A DNA stretch of 64,000 bases, from positions 39,372-103,371 of the forward strand of contig CACFTI010000004.1 of NCBI GenBank assembly GCA_902569115.1. The letters are read 5' to 3'. The stretch's first letter is position 1, and every line of letters starts with the position of its first letter. Under the pieces are notes generated by a model. The model was not told the origin of the DNA, searched no databases, and saw only the letters and a program-made list of their open reading frames with translations. The position numbers and the translations under genes were made by a program. The stretch comes from an uncultured Verrucomicrobiota bacterium (lineage in GTDB: Bacteria > Verrucomicrobiota > Verrucomicrobiia > Opitutales > Seribacteraceae). Below are positions 26,921-34,491 of the stretch, one piece after another.

Positions 26921-28432
26921 TTACTTACCTATGGCGTACAGGTGTGTTTGCGTGGCGACATAAAGTGTTTTATTCGCAACAACAGGAGAACTATAAACAG
27001 GAGCTCCCATGTTGACGGTTTTTACTTTGGGTTTTTCTTTTCCATGATCGATGATCAGAAGATCGCCATCCTCATTTCCGAGAAGAACTTTGTCGTCCGC
27101 CACTAAAGTGGAACCCCATATCCGACTAAAAGAATCATGCGTCCAATAAAGCTCACCCGTTTCTGCATCGAGGCAATGGATAATACCTGCATACTCAGCT
27201 ATGTAAACCAACCCTTCATGAACGGATGCCGTGGATATGGTGCGTCCCACATCGGTGTATTTCCACAAAACCTTTCCACTGCTTGCATCGATACATGAGA
27301 GGCGCCCCACCCCATCACCATGCTCTGGGTCCTGACCGATTGCACAATAAACCTTGTCCTCATAGAGGACAGGTGTGCCAATAAGCTCGCTGGGGCCGGG
27401 AGGTGTTGCATATGGTATTTTCTTTCCTTCCTTGTCCTTGCGATAGCTCAACTCATTGCAATCAACTTTCCATTTTGGTTGGAATAGGTCATAACCATCA
27501 TCATCTTTTTGAGTTTTATTTAAATAACCATAGCAGTATCCATCCGTACCTCCCCAAATAAGGATCTCCTCGCCCTTTATTTTTCCATAAGTCAGTGAAG
27601 ACCAAGCTGCATGCAGTGCTCCGGCACTAGCCCCGGAACCATCTTCACCGATCAGTTCACCAGAATTCTTATCGAGGGCTACCCAGCTTGGGGAAAGAGG
27701 GCTTGGAATATTGGTATGCGACCAGTCGACTCCGTTTGAAGTTGCGACAAAAATCGTGTCCCCTATAATTAAAGGCGAAGAACTTGTCACATTATGGGGG
27801 AAGACTCCAAGCTGATCTCTCATGTCATACATCCAAATAATGTCCGCATCGAATTTTTCATTAAGCTTATCTTGCGTACCCTTGGGCTTAACATAATTAG
27901 CCTCGTCCATGAAGGGGCCATCATTACCGTTTTTAAAACCCTCGATATCAAGGCAAACCACTTCACATTTATTAGTAACCACGTATACACGGTTACCTTC
28001 AATCGCAGGAGAAGAACAGACACCAATATATTCCCAGTCACTCACCTTTCCTGCTCCCAGTTTAGGTATGACTAGTTGCCACTCAAGATCACCTCTTTTT
28101 TCATTGAAACACATCACAACGCCGCGGTCCCCCTTCTTGCCGTCGTCACGGGGTGACTCGTTATTGGTTCCGGCAAAAACCCGACCATTGGCAATCGTCA
28201 CATTCCCATAAGCTTGCGATCCTAATTTTGCCACCCACTTGATGTTCTTGGTGGTCTCCATTTTAACGGACTCGTCGTCATTCATTTCACCAGGCTCAAA
28301 ATCGAAATCAAGACCAGTCTCCAGAGAAACCATATTGCGAGTGGCATCGCCCCCCCATGTCGGCCAATCAGCCGCGAAAACATTCGAGCTTAGAAAAAGA
28401 GCGGTAAGGAATAAGTGGTGTAGTGAATTCAT
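26921..28432 (-). CDS. exported PQQ-fold beta-propeller protein
   Basis: A 503-residue protein counted from the ATG at 28432; a longer open frame to 28561 would overlap the upstream gene and lacks a signal peptide at its start, whereas MNSLHHLFLTALFLSSNVFAADWP is a standard signal peptide. The mature protein opens with DWPTWGGDATRNM and has repeated blades such as GRVFAGTNNESPRDDG, NRVYVVTNKCEVVCLDIEG and KVYCAIGQDPEHGDGVGRLSCIDASSGKVLWKY. Its fold is that of quinoprotein or BamB-like propellers. I see no evidence that it binds PQQ itself. It follows the 778-residue lipoprotein gene by 22 bases and shares its operon. Confidence 0.85.
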   Translation of the reverse strand: MNSLHHLFLTALFLSSNVFAADWPTWGGDATRNMVSLETGLDFDFEPGEMNDDESVKMETTKNIKWVAKLGSQAYGNVTIANGRVFAGTNNESPRDDGKKGDRGVVMCFNEKRGDLEWQLVIPKLGAGKVSDWEYIGVCSSPAIEGNRVYVVTNKCEVVCLDIEGFKNGNDGPFMDEANYVKPKGTQDKLNEKFDADIIWMYDMRDQLGVFPHNVTSSSPLIIGDTIFVATSNGVDWSHTNIPSPLSPSWVALDKNSGELIGEDGSGASAGALHAAWSSLTYGKIKGEEILIWGGTDGYCYGYLNKTQKDDDGYDLFQPKWKVDCNELSYRKDKEGKKIPYATPPGPSELIGTPVLYEDKVYCAIGQDPEHGDGVGRLSCIDASSGKVLWKYTDVGRTISTASVHEGLVYIAEYAGIIHCLDAETGELYWTHDSFSRIWGSTLVADDKVLLGNEDGDLLIIDHGKEKPKVKTVNMGAPVYSSPVVANKTLYVATQTHLYAIGK

Positions 28433-28454
28433 TGGAATAATTGTTGAGTGAAAA

Positions 28455-30791
28455 TTAATTTTGGGTGATCGAAATATTATCGATGTAAACTTTCTTTTTA
28501 CTTTGCGGTGACATCGCATAAATCCCAGGTGCACCGTGTGTGTGTGCATCAGCGTGTTCAATTTCTAAAGTCCATTCGTCAGGCTCTTCATCACCTTTTG
28601 GCCAAGCCTTCGCTCGGATCATTCCATTTCCCATCTCATCTACCTCCACACTTGTCTTAAGCCTATACCAAGATTTCGTTTTAATTGAAAAAGGCACTGA
28701 ATGACGGAATCGGTCAAAATTAGAGACCACTTCCAGCTTCTGACTGTTTCCAACTAAAACGAAAATATAACGCTGGTGGATAAGACCAATATTTGATTTC
28801 GTGCGTCGGTCGCCATCTGTCATGACATCAGCTTCCATAATGTAATCCGTCATGTCCTTGTGGCCGATAAAGTTAATTGCCCTTTGGAATAAAACCCTGT
28901 CTAGGGTATTTCCAGCCACTTTGTTTTCTTCCATGTCCTGAACTTGCCATCTCATTCTTGCACCCAACCAAGGCAATGGTGGATAAGAAAATGCAATACT
29001 GTCTGAACTAGTATGGCTAAATTCGAAACCATTTTCAAAATCTTCATTGTAAGGTAGGCTTGGTAAGATCCTTCCGCGAGTTACCCCGAAAAGACTACCA
29101 TTTGAAACTTTTAGCGCACCAGCAGACAAAGATGCGTTTATGTCTGCAACCAAAACTCCATCCTCAATTTCAGCATCCACTTTTGATTTGACCCTGGCAG
29201 TGGGAGGTATCCATTTTTCCCAATTCAAATTGTTATTATCAGAGCCAGAACCGTTAATTTTAGCGATCCTTTTACCATTTGAATCCAATGTGAAGACATC
29301 GAAGGCAAGCTTGTCGCCAGCTTTTAGTCCAAACTCTGCGGGAACAACCTGTAAAGAAACAGCAGAATCCTTGGATGGAGGATCGGTCAAAATATGCTTA
29401 AATTCTTCCTTTGGCTTAACCACAAAAGGAGGTGCAGGTGATTTTGAGCCAAAACAATAAAGTTTCTTCTTAGACTGTACAAATACCCTTCCATGAGCAA
29501 CTGCTGGTGCCGCAAGACAAGCTGAGCCTAAATCCATTTCATTGATAACCTTTCCACTGTCTCCTGCATCCTCCACAACAAAGACCTTACCGTTAAACAT
29601 GGGCACATATAGCCTACCGTCAGCCCAGGAAGGTGAAGCGTGTATTTGATCTGGTGCAAGCTTGAGAACCCAATGCTCTTCTCCAGTGCTTGCATCTAAG
29701 CAAACTAATTCACCACGCTTGATGGTTGAATAAACTCTACCATCGCGATACACTGGCGTACTGGTAAAGGCTTCGATCCCGTTATTTCTCCAAATTTCAT
29801 GATCCTTTCCCAGAACTAAAATATCTTCACCTAAGCCCGGCAAAGAATCGGGCTTTTTAATGGCCACCATTCTGCCAATAATTGTACTATCAATATTCTC
29901 TTTGCCGTGTACGGCAATGATTGAATCATTATGAATTACTATTCCGGCATTAACTCCGCCATACGACATTTGAAAACGCCACAAAGCTTGTCCTGTACGC
30001 GCATCAATACATACCACATGACCACATCCTGTACCGCTGTAGAAAACCCTTCTGCCGTCCGGAAGATCTTCGAAGGTCAGCGGAGCAAATGAACTATCTT
30101 TGGGGGTGATGCCCGGAGTAGATGACCAAACCAAATCACCTGTATCTTTGTCGAAAGCGTAAAACCGATCTCTGGCAGGCCCCTGCTTTCCCCAATTAGC
30201 AGTAATGGCATGGATAATAACCAGATGACCATCGACGCATGGACCACCGGTTCTTCCATTGGGAAAAGTAAGCCTCGCAAACTCTTCCATTAGAGAGCGT
30301 TCCCATAATTTATTACCATCCGAATCGTATCCAATAAGTAATCCAGGACTAGTCTGGAAGTAAACATTACCCGATGCTGGGTCAACGCACGCAGCACCTA
30401 CACCGTATCTATTGTAAACTATATCACTAATAAAATCGCTATGTCTCTTTTGCCAAAGAACATCTCCTGAACTTGCATCAAAGCAAACTAGGGCTTCCTT
30501 CAGGTCACCCGTTGTACCATAGTAGCCAAATTGATAGGCTTTACCCCCAGCAATTACTGGCACCCCGCCCCCCTGGATATCGTGAGTCCAGATCAGGGAT
30601 TTATTCAAATCGGTCGGAAGCCCAGTTTGACTAGAAACTCCTGTCCCATCTGCTCCCCGCCAATAAAGCCAGTTTGAATTTACTGTTTCTGTTAAAATCT
30701 GTTTTTCGGTCTTAGAGACTTTCGAGGCGCATCCTTGATGAAAAATAAAGGAAGCAATGGGTAAGAGTAGTGCAAAGATTTTTTTATGCAT
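28455..30791 (-). CDS. PQQ-fold propeller lipoprotein fused to a concanavalin-like domain
   Basis: A 778-residue protein that is the first gene of the long minus-strand series. It has a lipoprotein-like signal (HQGC, C21). Residues about 40-450 form a PQQ-fold propeller beginning NWLYWRGADGTGVSSQTGLP, with blades such as GTGCGHVVCIDARTGQALWRF and GELVCLDASTGEEHWVL. A linker (about 450-575) leads to a C-terminal beta-sandwich (about 575-778) ending GIYAMSPQSKKKVYIDNISI, of the LamG/DUF1080 type. Such fusions probably bind or sense a polysaccharide or surface ligand. The -10/-35 pair and 18-bp palindrome at 30826-30854 lie upstream of its ATG, so the MarR-type protein encoded divergently probably controls it. 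Confidence 0.85.
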   Translation of the reverse strand: MHKKIFALLLPIASFIFHQGCASKVSKTEKQILTETVNSNWLYWRGADGTGVSSQTGLPTDLNKSLIWTHDIQGGGVPVIAGGKAYQFGYYGTTGDLKEALVCFDASSGDVLWQKRHSDFISDIVYNRYGVGAACVDPASGNVYFQTSPGLLIGYDSDGNKLWERSLMEEFARLTFPNGRTGGPCVDGHLVIIHAITANWGKQGPARDRFYAFDKDTGDLVWSSTPGITPKDSSFAPLTFEDLPDGRRVFYSGTGCGHVVCIDARTGQALWRFQMSYGGVNAGIVIHNDSIIAVHGKENIDSTIIGRMVAIKKPDSLPGLGEDILVLGKDHEIWRNNGIEAFTSTPVYRDGRVYSTIKRGELVCLDASTGEEHWVLKLAPDQIHASPSWADGRLYVPMFNGKVFVVEDAGDSGKVINEMDLGSACLAAPAVAHGRVFVQSKKKLYCFGSKSPAPPFVVKPKEEFKHILTDPPSKDSAVSLQVVPAEFGLKAGDKLAFDVFTLDSNGKRIAKINGSGSDNNNLNWEKWIPPTARVKSKVDAEIEDGVLVADINASLSAGALKVSNGSLFGVTRGRILPSLPYNEDFENGFEFSHTSSDSIAFSYPPLPWLGARMRWQVQDMEENKVAGNTLDRVLFQRAINFIGHKDMTDYIMEADVMTDGDRRTKSNIGLIHQRYIFVLVGNSQKLEVVSNFDRFRHSVPFSIKTKSWYRLKTSVEVDEMGNGMIRAKAWPKGDEEPDEWTLEIEHADAHTHGAPGIYAMSPQSKKKVYIDNISITQN

Positions 30792-30825
30792 AATGAAACT
30801 AAGTATTGCTGGGTAAGAAAATAAA

Positions 30826-30854
30826 ATTAGTACTTGTATGTACTATTTTGTCAA
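30826..30854 (-). promoter_or_regulatory. sigma70-type promoter for the long minus-strand cluster
   Basis: Read on the minus strand, TTGACA (30854-30849) is followed by a 17-bp spacer and ACTAAT (30831-30826, four of six consensus bases). The -10 ends 35 bp before the ATG of the 778-residue lipoprotein gene. The position and the perfect -35 make this the best promoter seen in the window. Confidence 0.6.
30828..30845. promoter_or_regulatory. 18-bp palindromic operator between -35 and -10
   Basis: TAGTAC and GTACTA are perfect reverse complements separated by six bases (TTGTAT), giving a site of the size bound by MarR-type dimers. It lies almost wholly inside the 17-bp spacer of the minus-strand promoter and covers the first possible start (TTG 30834) of the MarR gene. 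A repressor bound here would block transcription of both divergent genes. Confidence 0.55.
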
Positions 30855-31316
30855 ACACCGTTACTACCCTTTTATAAAATTATTTTGAAACGATCGAAAC
30901 AGCATAGCTTCCCACCATCGCTTCGAGCTTGTTGGATTAAGTTAAATGCAGAGTTTCAAAAACGACTTTTACCTATTGGATTAACACCTGATCAATATAC
31001 AGCTCTAAGGTGGTTGAATGAGTCAAAGGAAGACGCGATTTGTCAGAAAGATTTGGCTAAGTTAATGTTCACTGACCCAAACAATATATCCGGTCTTGTT
31101 AAAAGAATGGAAGCCACAGGCATGCTCCGTAGAAAAAACGGCAATCATGATAAAAGAAGAAAGCTACTTGAGATGACTCGCAAAGGGAAAAGTCTATTGA
31201 GTTTAGCTACACCTGTTGCCAAGAAATTAGAAAATGAAACTTTGTTTAAATTGGATACAAAAGAAAAAAAGCAGCTTGTTTCATCTTTACGGGATATTTG
31301 TCAGATTCTGCACTAA
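30834..31316 (+). CDS. MarR-family transcriptional regulator
   Basis: A winged helix-turn-helix protein of 160 residues from TTG at 30834, or 143 from TTG at 30885, which is closer to the usual MarR size and leaves room for the operator; I cannot choose firmly. Family features are LTPDQYTALRWLNES, the recognition region CQKDLAKLMFTDPNNISGLVKRMEATGMLRRKNG, and the wing NHDKRRKLLEMTRKGKSLL. MarR proteins often respond to aromatic acids or CoA esters, which would fit control of the downstream aromatic-type genes. It is transcribed divergently from the 778-residue lipoprotein gene and ends five bases from the end of the PQQ-fold gene at 31322. Confidence 0.85.
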   Translation: MYVLFCQTPLLPFYKIILKRSKQHSFPPSLRACWIKLNAEFQKRLLPIGLTPDQYTALRWLNESKEDAICQKDLAKLMFTDPNNISGLVKRMEATGMLRRKNGNHDKRRKLLEMTRKGKSLLSLATPVAKKLENETLFKLDTKEKKQLVSSLRDICQILH

Positions 31317-31321
31317 ATTTT

Positions 31322-32542
31322 TTATTTCTCTGACATCGCGAGGCATACCCAATCACCATCGCTTGAGCGGCAATGCATTCTACCATTAGCATATGTCGGA
31401 GGTATCCAATTTTCCTTTCCACCTAGCACCTGCATACGGAAAAGTTCAGTATATTTTATGGGTGTAGCCTCCACTAAAGCCAACTCCCCTTGATCCGACA
31501 AAACGACTAAAGTATCATCCACTAAAATAATGGTACCCAACCCAAAGCCCTTTTGTTGCCAGATAACTTTCCCGTTTGAAGAATTCATACAAAAAAGAGT
31601 GGAAAACTTGGACCGGGCACCTGCCTGTCCATGAATTCCGTAAATAAAACCGTCTTTAGAGACTGGTGTAGAAATTTGACTCGCAACCTTACTGGATTTC
31701 CAAATAGCTTTTGGTTTAGTGCTAGAAAAATCTACAAAAGCGGTTCCTTTACCATAAGCACTACTAACAAGAAAGTTTCGATTGATTTCTACTGGTTGAG
31801 CCGCGTTTATACCATACCGTGTTTTATGCTGATAACTAGCAATCTCCATTCCATTCGTTATGTCATGCAGAGATACACCTTCTGCGTGAAAAAGTAAAAA
31901 CTGCTCCACATTTCTTCTCTTGAGTATACTTGAATATGAAGCCGGGTAATGTCCAGTCTTCCATAAAACTTTACCAGTTGAGGAATCCAACCCTACAATA
32001 GAGCCATCTTCCGCTCCAGTATTAAGGATTATTGTACCATTGTACAATAGGGGCGAAGATGCATACCCCCAAGTGGGTCGAACACCACCTAAATCTTCTA
32101 CTAAACTTAGACTCCATTTTACTTTGCCGTTTATTGCATCCAAGCAATAAAAATCCCCCTGATGAGAAAGAAGATAAAGGCTCCCATCAGCAACAATTGG
32201 GGTGGATCGACTTCCACCCTTAAAATAATTATCTCCAATGGGACAGGGGTATGTTTTTTTCCATTCTAATTTACCGCTTCTAGAATCTAAACAGAATATG
32301 GTATTTTTCCCTTCCGAATAGCCTTGAGAGTATGCATAACCCTGGCATTCCACCACGGACGAAAAGCCAAGACCGGCTTTGTATTTCCAAAGTATTTCAG
32401 GGTCTTTATCTTTCCAATCTTTTAGAAGCCCTTTTTCATCTGAAATAAAATCCCCGTTTTCGCCTCCAAACATTGGCCAATCCTTCGCGAATGAAAAGAA
32501 TGTGAAGCCAAAAAAAATCGATAACAAAAATATAATTCTCAT
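31322..32542 (-). CDS. exported PQQ-fold beta-propeller protein
   Basis: A 406-residue protein with a signal peptide (MRIIFLLSIFFGFTFFSFA) and the common propeller opening DWPMFGGENGDFISDEKGLL. Blades include ECQGYAYSQGYSEGKNTIFCL, GSLYLLSHQGDFYCLDAINGKVKW and GKVLWKTGHYPASY. It resembles the other three PQQ-fold proteins in the region but belongs to a different unit: it follows the sigma/anti-sigma pair, and has its own candidate promoter with an inverted repeat (32551-32593). It converges with the MarR gene, five bases away. Its role is probably in the cell envelope; no catalytic signature is seen. Confidence 0.82.
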   Translation of the reverse strand: MRIIFLLSIFFGFTFFSFAKDWPMFGGENGDFISDEKGLLKDWKDKDPEILWKYKAGLGFSSVVECQGYAYSQGYSEGKNTIFCLDSRSGKLEWKKTYPCPIGDNYFKGGSRSTPIVADGSLYLLSHQGDFYCLDAINGKVKWSLSLVEDLGGVRPTWGYASSPLLYNGTIILNTGAEDGSIVGLDSSTGKVLWKTGHYPASYSSILKRRNVEQFLLFHAEGVSLHDITNGMEIASYQHKTRYGINAAQPVEINRNFLVSSAYGKGTAFVDFSSTKPKAIWKSSKVASQISTPVSKDGFIYGIHGQAGARSKFSTLFCMNSSNGKVIWQQKGFGLGTIILVDDTLVVLSDQGELALVEATPIKYTELFRMQVLGGKENWIPPTYANGRMHCRSSDGDWVCLAMSEK

Positions 32543-32550
32543 AACACCCT

Positions 32551-32578
32551 ATTATGACAGATCAAAAGAATGTATCAA
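32551..32578 (-). promoter_or_regulatory. sigma70-type promoter upstream of PQQ-fold gene
   Basis: On the minus strand TTGATA (32578-32573) and CATAAT (32556-32551) are separated by 16 bp, each matching five of six consensus bases. The -10 is eight bases from the ATG at 32542, so the transcript would be almost leaderless. Confidence 0.5.
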
Positions 32579-32593
32579 ATCATTACGATTTGA
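32575..32593. promoter_or_regulatory. 19-bp inverted repeat overlapping the -35 element
   Basis: TCAAATC and GATTTGA are perfect reverse complements around five bases (ATTAC). The site covers the first part of the -35 hexamer of the promoter for the PQQ-fold gene at 31322, so it is a candidate operator. As RNA it could also form a weak seven-pair hairpin behind the anti-sigma gene, but no U-run follows. Confidence 0.4.
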
Positions 32594-32640
32594 AAAAATT
32601 AGGCTAAAATTCTTATTCTGAAAATCTTCTCTGAAGCAGA

Positions 32641-33645
32641 CTAGATATCGGAAAATGACAGTTCTAGTTCGTCTGCAAATAAGGTATTGTGATTCGCCAC
32701 AAATGCACTCGGTCCAGATTTCTTTGCTCGAATAGAAACAACAAGATAGTCCGCTCCTTCTGGTATAGAGAAAAGAGCGTCTGCTTTTTCCCAAGTAGTT
32801 TGATCATTATCACTGATGACAACCTGCTCTGTAGTTCCAACCTCAATAAAGTTGCCTTCTTCGTTGCTTTCAAGAGCGCGAAGCGAAAGAGAAAATTCGG
32901 TAGAATCGCTTAGTGTAGAAAAGCTTTGATTAAAATGAACCGATGCATCAACAGACTTGTATGAGTTCCACGAATGTCCATCAAGTTCATAAACACGGAT
33001 AGTCTCAGACACTTCAGCAATGCGATTTTCTGGATCCAATTTCATATCAGAGAATTGAATCATTTTATCGTCTTTCAGAGGGAGGACTCCACTTTTAGCA
33101 GGAGTAGAAAGGAAATCATCTGCCCGAATAAATTGCAGATTTCCAACATTAGATAACTCCCCCCCAAGGATTGAAGCGTTCTTTGTTTGTAATGATGAAA
33201 TAAAAGAACCAACCTTCTCTAAACTTTCCGAAGAAAAAGCAATTGGGAGAGTGGAAATATCTGCAGAAGCATGCCGAATTTTATTACCTGTGGAATCAAA
33301 TTGATTCACGCTAGAATAAACATCGGTGATTTCCGTGCTTGTAACTTGAGATGTGTCGGGAATGATTGTGTGAATTAACCAGGCACTGAATAAGCAGACT
33401 ACCATCGCAGCAACACTAACAATTTGGTGATAAGGGAAGTGCAGTAAGCCAGTTTTGGTTTCATTATGGATCGAATTTTCCTCCCAATGCATCAAAGACT
33501 CATTCCTGATAAAAGAAAAGTAGCGACGCTGAAGATTCTCGTTTTGGTCAAGCATAGACCTCAAAACTTCAAAATCTTTATTGTTTATACTTCCTTCCAA
33601 AGTTTTTGAAACTAAAGAATCAAAATAATCAGTGTTGGATTTCAT
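32641..33645 (-). CDS. membrane anti-sigma factor (FecR-like) with C-terminal beta domain
   Basis: 334 residues from the ATG at 33645; an earlier start at 33675 is possible. The N-terminal cytoplasmic part of about 70 residues (DYFDSLVSKTLEGSINNKDFEVLRSML) is the usual sigma-binding region of Planctomycetes/Verrucomicrobia FecR-like anti-sigma proteins. One membrane helix follows (IVSVAAMVVCLFSAWLIHTII). The exported C-terminal part (about 200 residues) is beta-rich and ends in a segment like a galactose-binding or carbohydrate-binding module (EADALFSIPEGADYLVVSIRAKK). It lies directly after the ECF sigma gene, so it is predicted to hold that sigma factor until an external signal, perhaps a polysaccharide, is sensed. 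Confidence 0.72.
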   Translation of the reverse strand: MKSNTDYFDSLVSKTLEGSINNKDFEVLRSMLDQNENLQRRYFSFIRNESLMHWEENSIHNETKTGLLHFPYHQIVSVAAMVVCLFSAWLIHTIIPDTSQVTSTEITDVYSSVNQFDSTGNKIRHASADISTLPIAFSSESLEKVGSFISSLQTKNASILGGELSNVGNLQFIRADDFLSTPAKSGVLPLKDDKMIQFSDMKLDPENRIAEVSETIRVYELDGHSWNSYKSVDASVHFNQSFSTLSDSTEFSLSLRALESNEEGNFIEVGTTEQVVISDNDQTTWEKADALFSIPEGADYLVVSIRAKKSGPSAFVANHNTLFADELELSFSDI

Positions 33646-33701
33646 AACAGGGTAGATTGTATATGCTATTAGCACTAAATTAGAAAAAATTACCCTTTTT
33701 C

Positions 33702-34238
33702 TTAATTTTTTTTGAAATCCATTTCTGACTCGATGGTCAAAATTTTATCCTGAACACAGTCGACCAATTTTTGCCTGACTCTGTATAAGGTTGATGAGAT
33801 GGCACCGAGAGGGCGGTTTACTGATTTAGAAATAAATTTAATACTTTGATCCTGTTTAAATCTCAAGTTCGCAATCACTTTCATCGACTCTGGTAAAAGT
33901 TCATAACAAATGGCCAGCGCTTTTTGAGTTGCCAGAATCTTTCGTGAATCAAACTCCTCGGAAGCAACCTCTTCAATAAACTCTGTACTGAATTGTAATT
34001 TGCTTCTTTTTACATTTGTCATGTGCTTCAAAACCTGAAATCGAGCAATTTTAAACGCCCAACCCTGAAAGTGACCCTCAGGATCATATTCATTGGCTTT
34101 TTGGCAAAGAATCAGGTTTGTTTCCTGTAAAATGTCTTCAGCCTCACTCCGGTTTGGAACCATTGAGAGAATAAATCCATAGAGTGATTTTTGAATTGAG
34201 GTCAATTTTTGCGAATACTCTAAGGATACCGTCTGCAT
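33702..34238 (-). CDS. ECF-type RNA polymerase sigma factor
   Basis: A 178-residue sigma-70-family protein with only regions 2 and 4. Region 2 includes NRSEAEDILQETNLILCQKA and GHFQGWAFKIARFQVLKHM; region 4 includes LPESMKVIANLRFKQDQSIKFI and the helix-turn-helix RPLGAISSTLYRVRQKLVDC. It belongs to the Rhodopirellula/Verrucomicrobium type of ECF sigma. It is followed by its anti-sigma gene 56 bp downstream. Its target promoters cannot be identified here; the PQQ-fold gene that follows the anti-sigma gene may be one. Start at ATG 34238, with no ribosome-binding site; TATAAT occurs four bases upstream. Confidence 0.9.
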   Translation of the reverse strand: MQTVSLEYSQKLTSIQKSLYGFILSMVPNRSEAEDILQETNLILCQKANEYDPEGHFQGWAFKIARFQVLKHMTNVKRSKLQFSTEFIEEVASEEFDSRKILATQKALAICYELLPESMKVIANLRFKQDQSIKFISKSVNRPLGAISSTLYRVRQKLVDCVQDKILTIESEMDFKKN

Positions 34239-34371
34239 ATATTATAAGTTGTAAATTACGCGTGAGAAACTTCAAACTACTTATCAATAAGAGATTTGAG
34301 CAAACATATTTTCTTCAATGGTTATTTGAGAAAATAAATTGCATGATTTCCTGCAACTTCCACAGGACCCG

Positions 34372-34395
34372 AATCGCGTTTTCCATTTCGCGATT
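34372..34395. promoter_or_regulatory. stem-loop between sigma and SulP genes
   Basis: AATCGCG (34372-34378) and CGCGATT (34389-34395) are perfect reverse complements, enclosing ten bases. It lies in the 253-bp region between the divergent ECF sigma and SulP genes. The region holds no open gene. The seven-pair stem could be an operator or a terminator-like hairpin; its plus-strand copy is followed by only a short TT tract. Confidence 0.35.
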
Positions 34396-34430
34396 TTAAG
34401 AAAACAAGCGGCAATAATGGTTATCTTGGA

Positions 34431-34460
34431 TTGCGTAATAATGTGACTTGTCTCTATAAA
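34431..34460 (+). promoter_or_regulatory. candidate sigma70 promoter for the SulP gene
   Basis: TTGCGT (34431-34436), an 18-bp spacer and TATAAA (34455-34460), 32 bp before the ATG at 34492. The -35 matches three or four positions of the consensus and the -10 five of six, so this is a moderate match at the expected place. Confidence 0.45.
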
Positions 34461-34491
34461 TTTCCATTGCCTACCATCTAAAGCGATAAAA

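Noticed and set aside
8341..30791. Aryl polyene, flexirubin or ladderane locus
   Set aside because: No ketosynthase, acyl carrier protein or chain-forming enzyme is present, although the ligase, thioesterase and halogenase-like genes resemble parts of such loci.
19996..32542. PQQ-fold proteins as quinoprotein alcohol dehydrogenases of the pathway
   Set aside because: No clear cofactor ligands or cysteine pair; the BamB-like fold alone does not prove PQQ binding.
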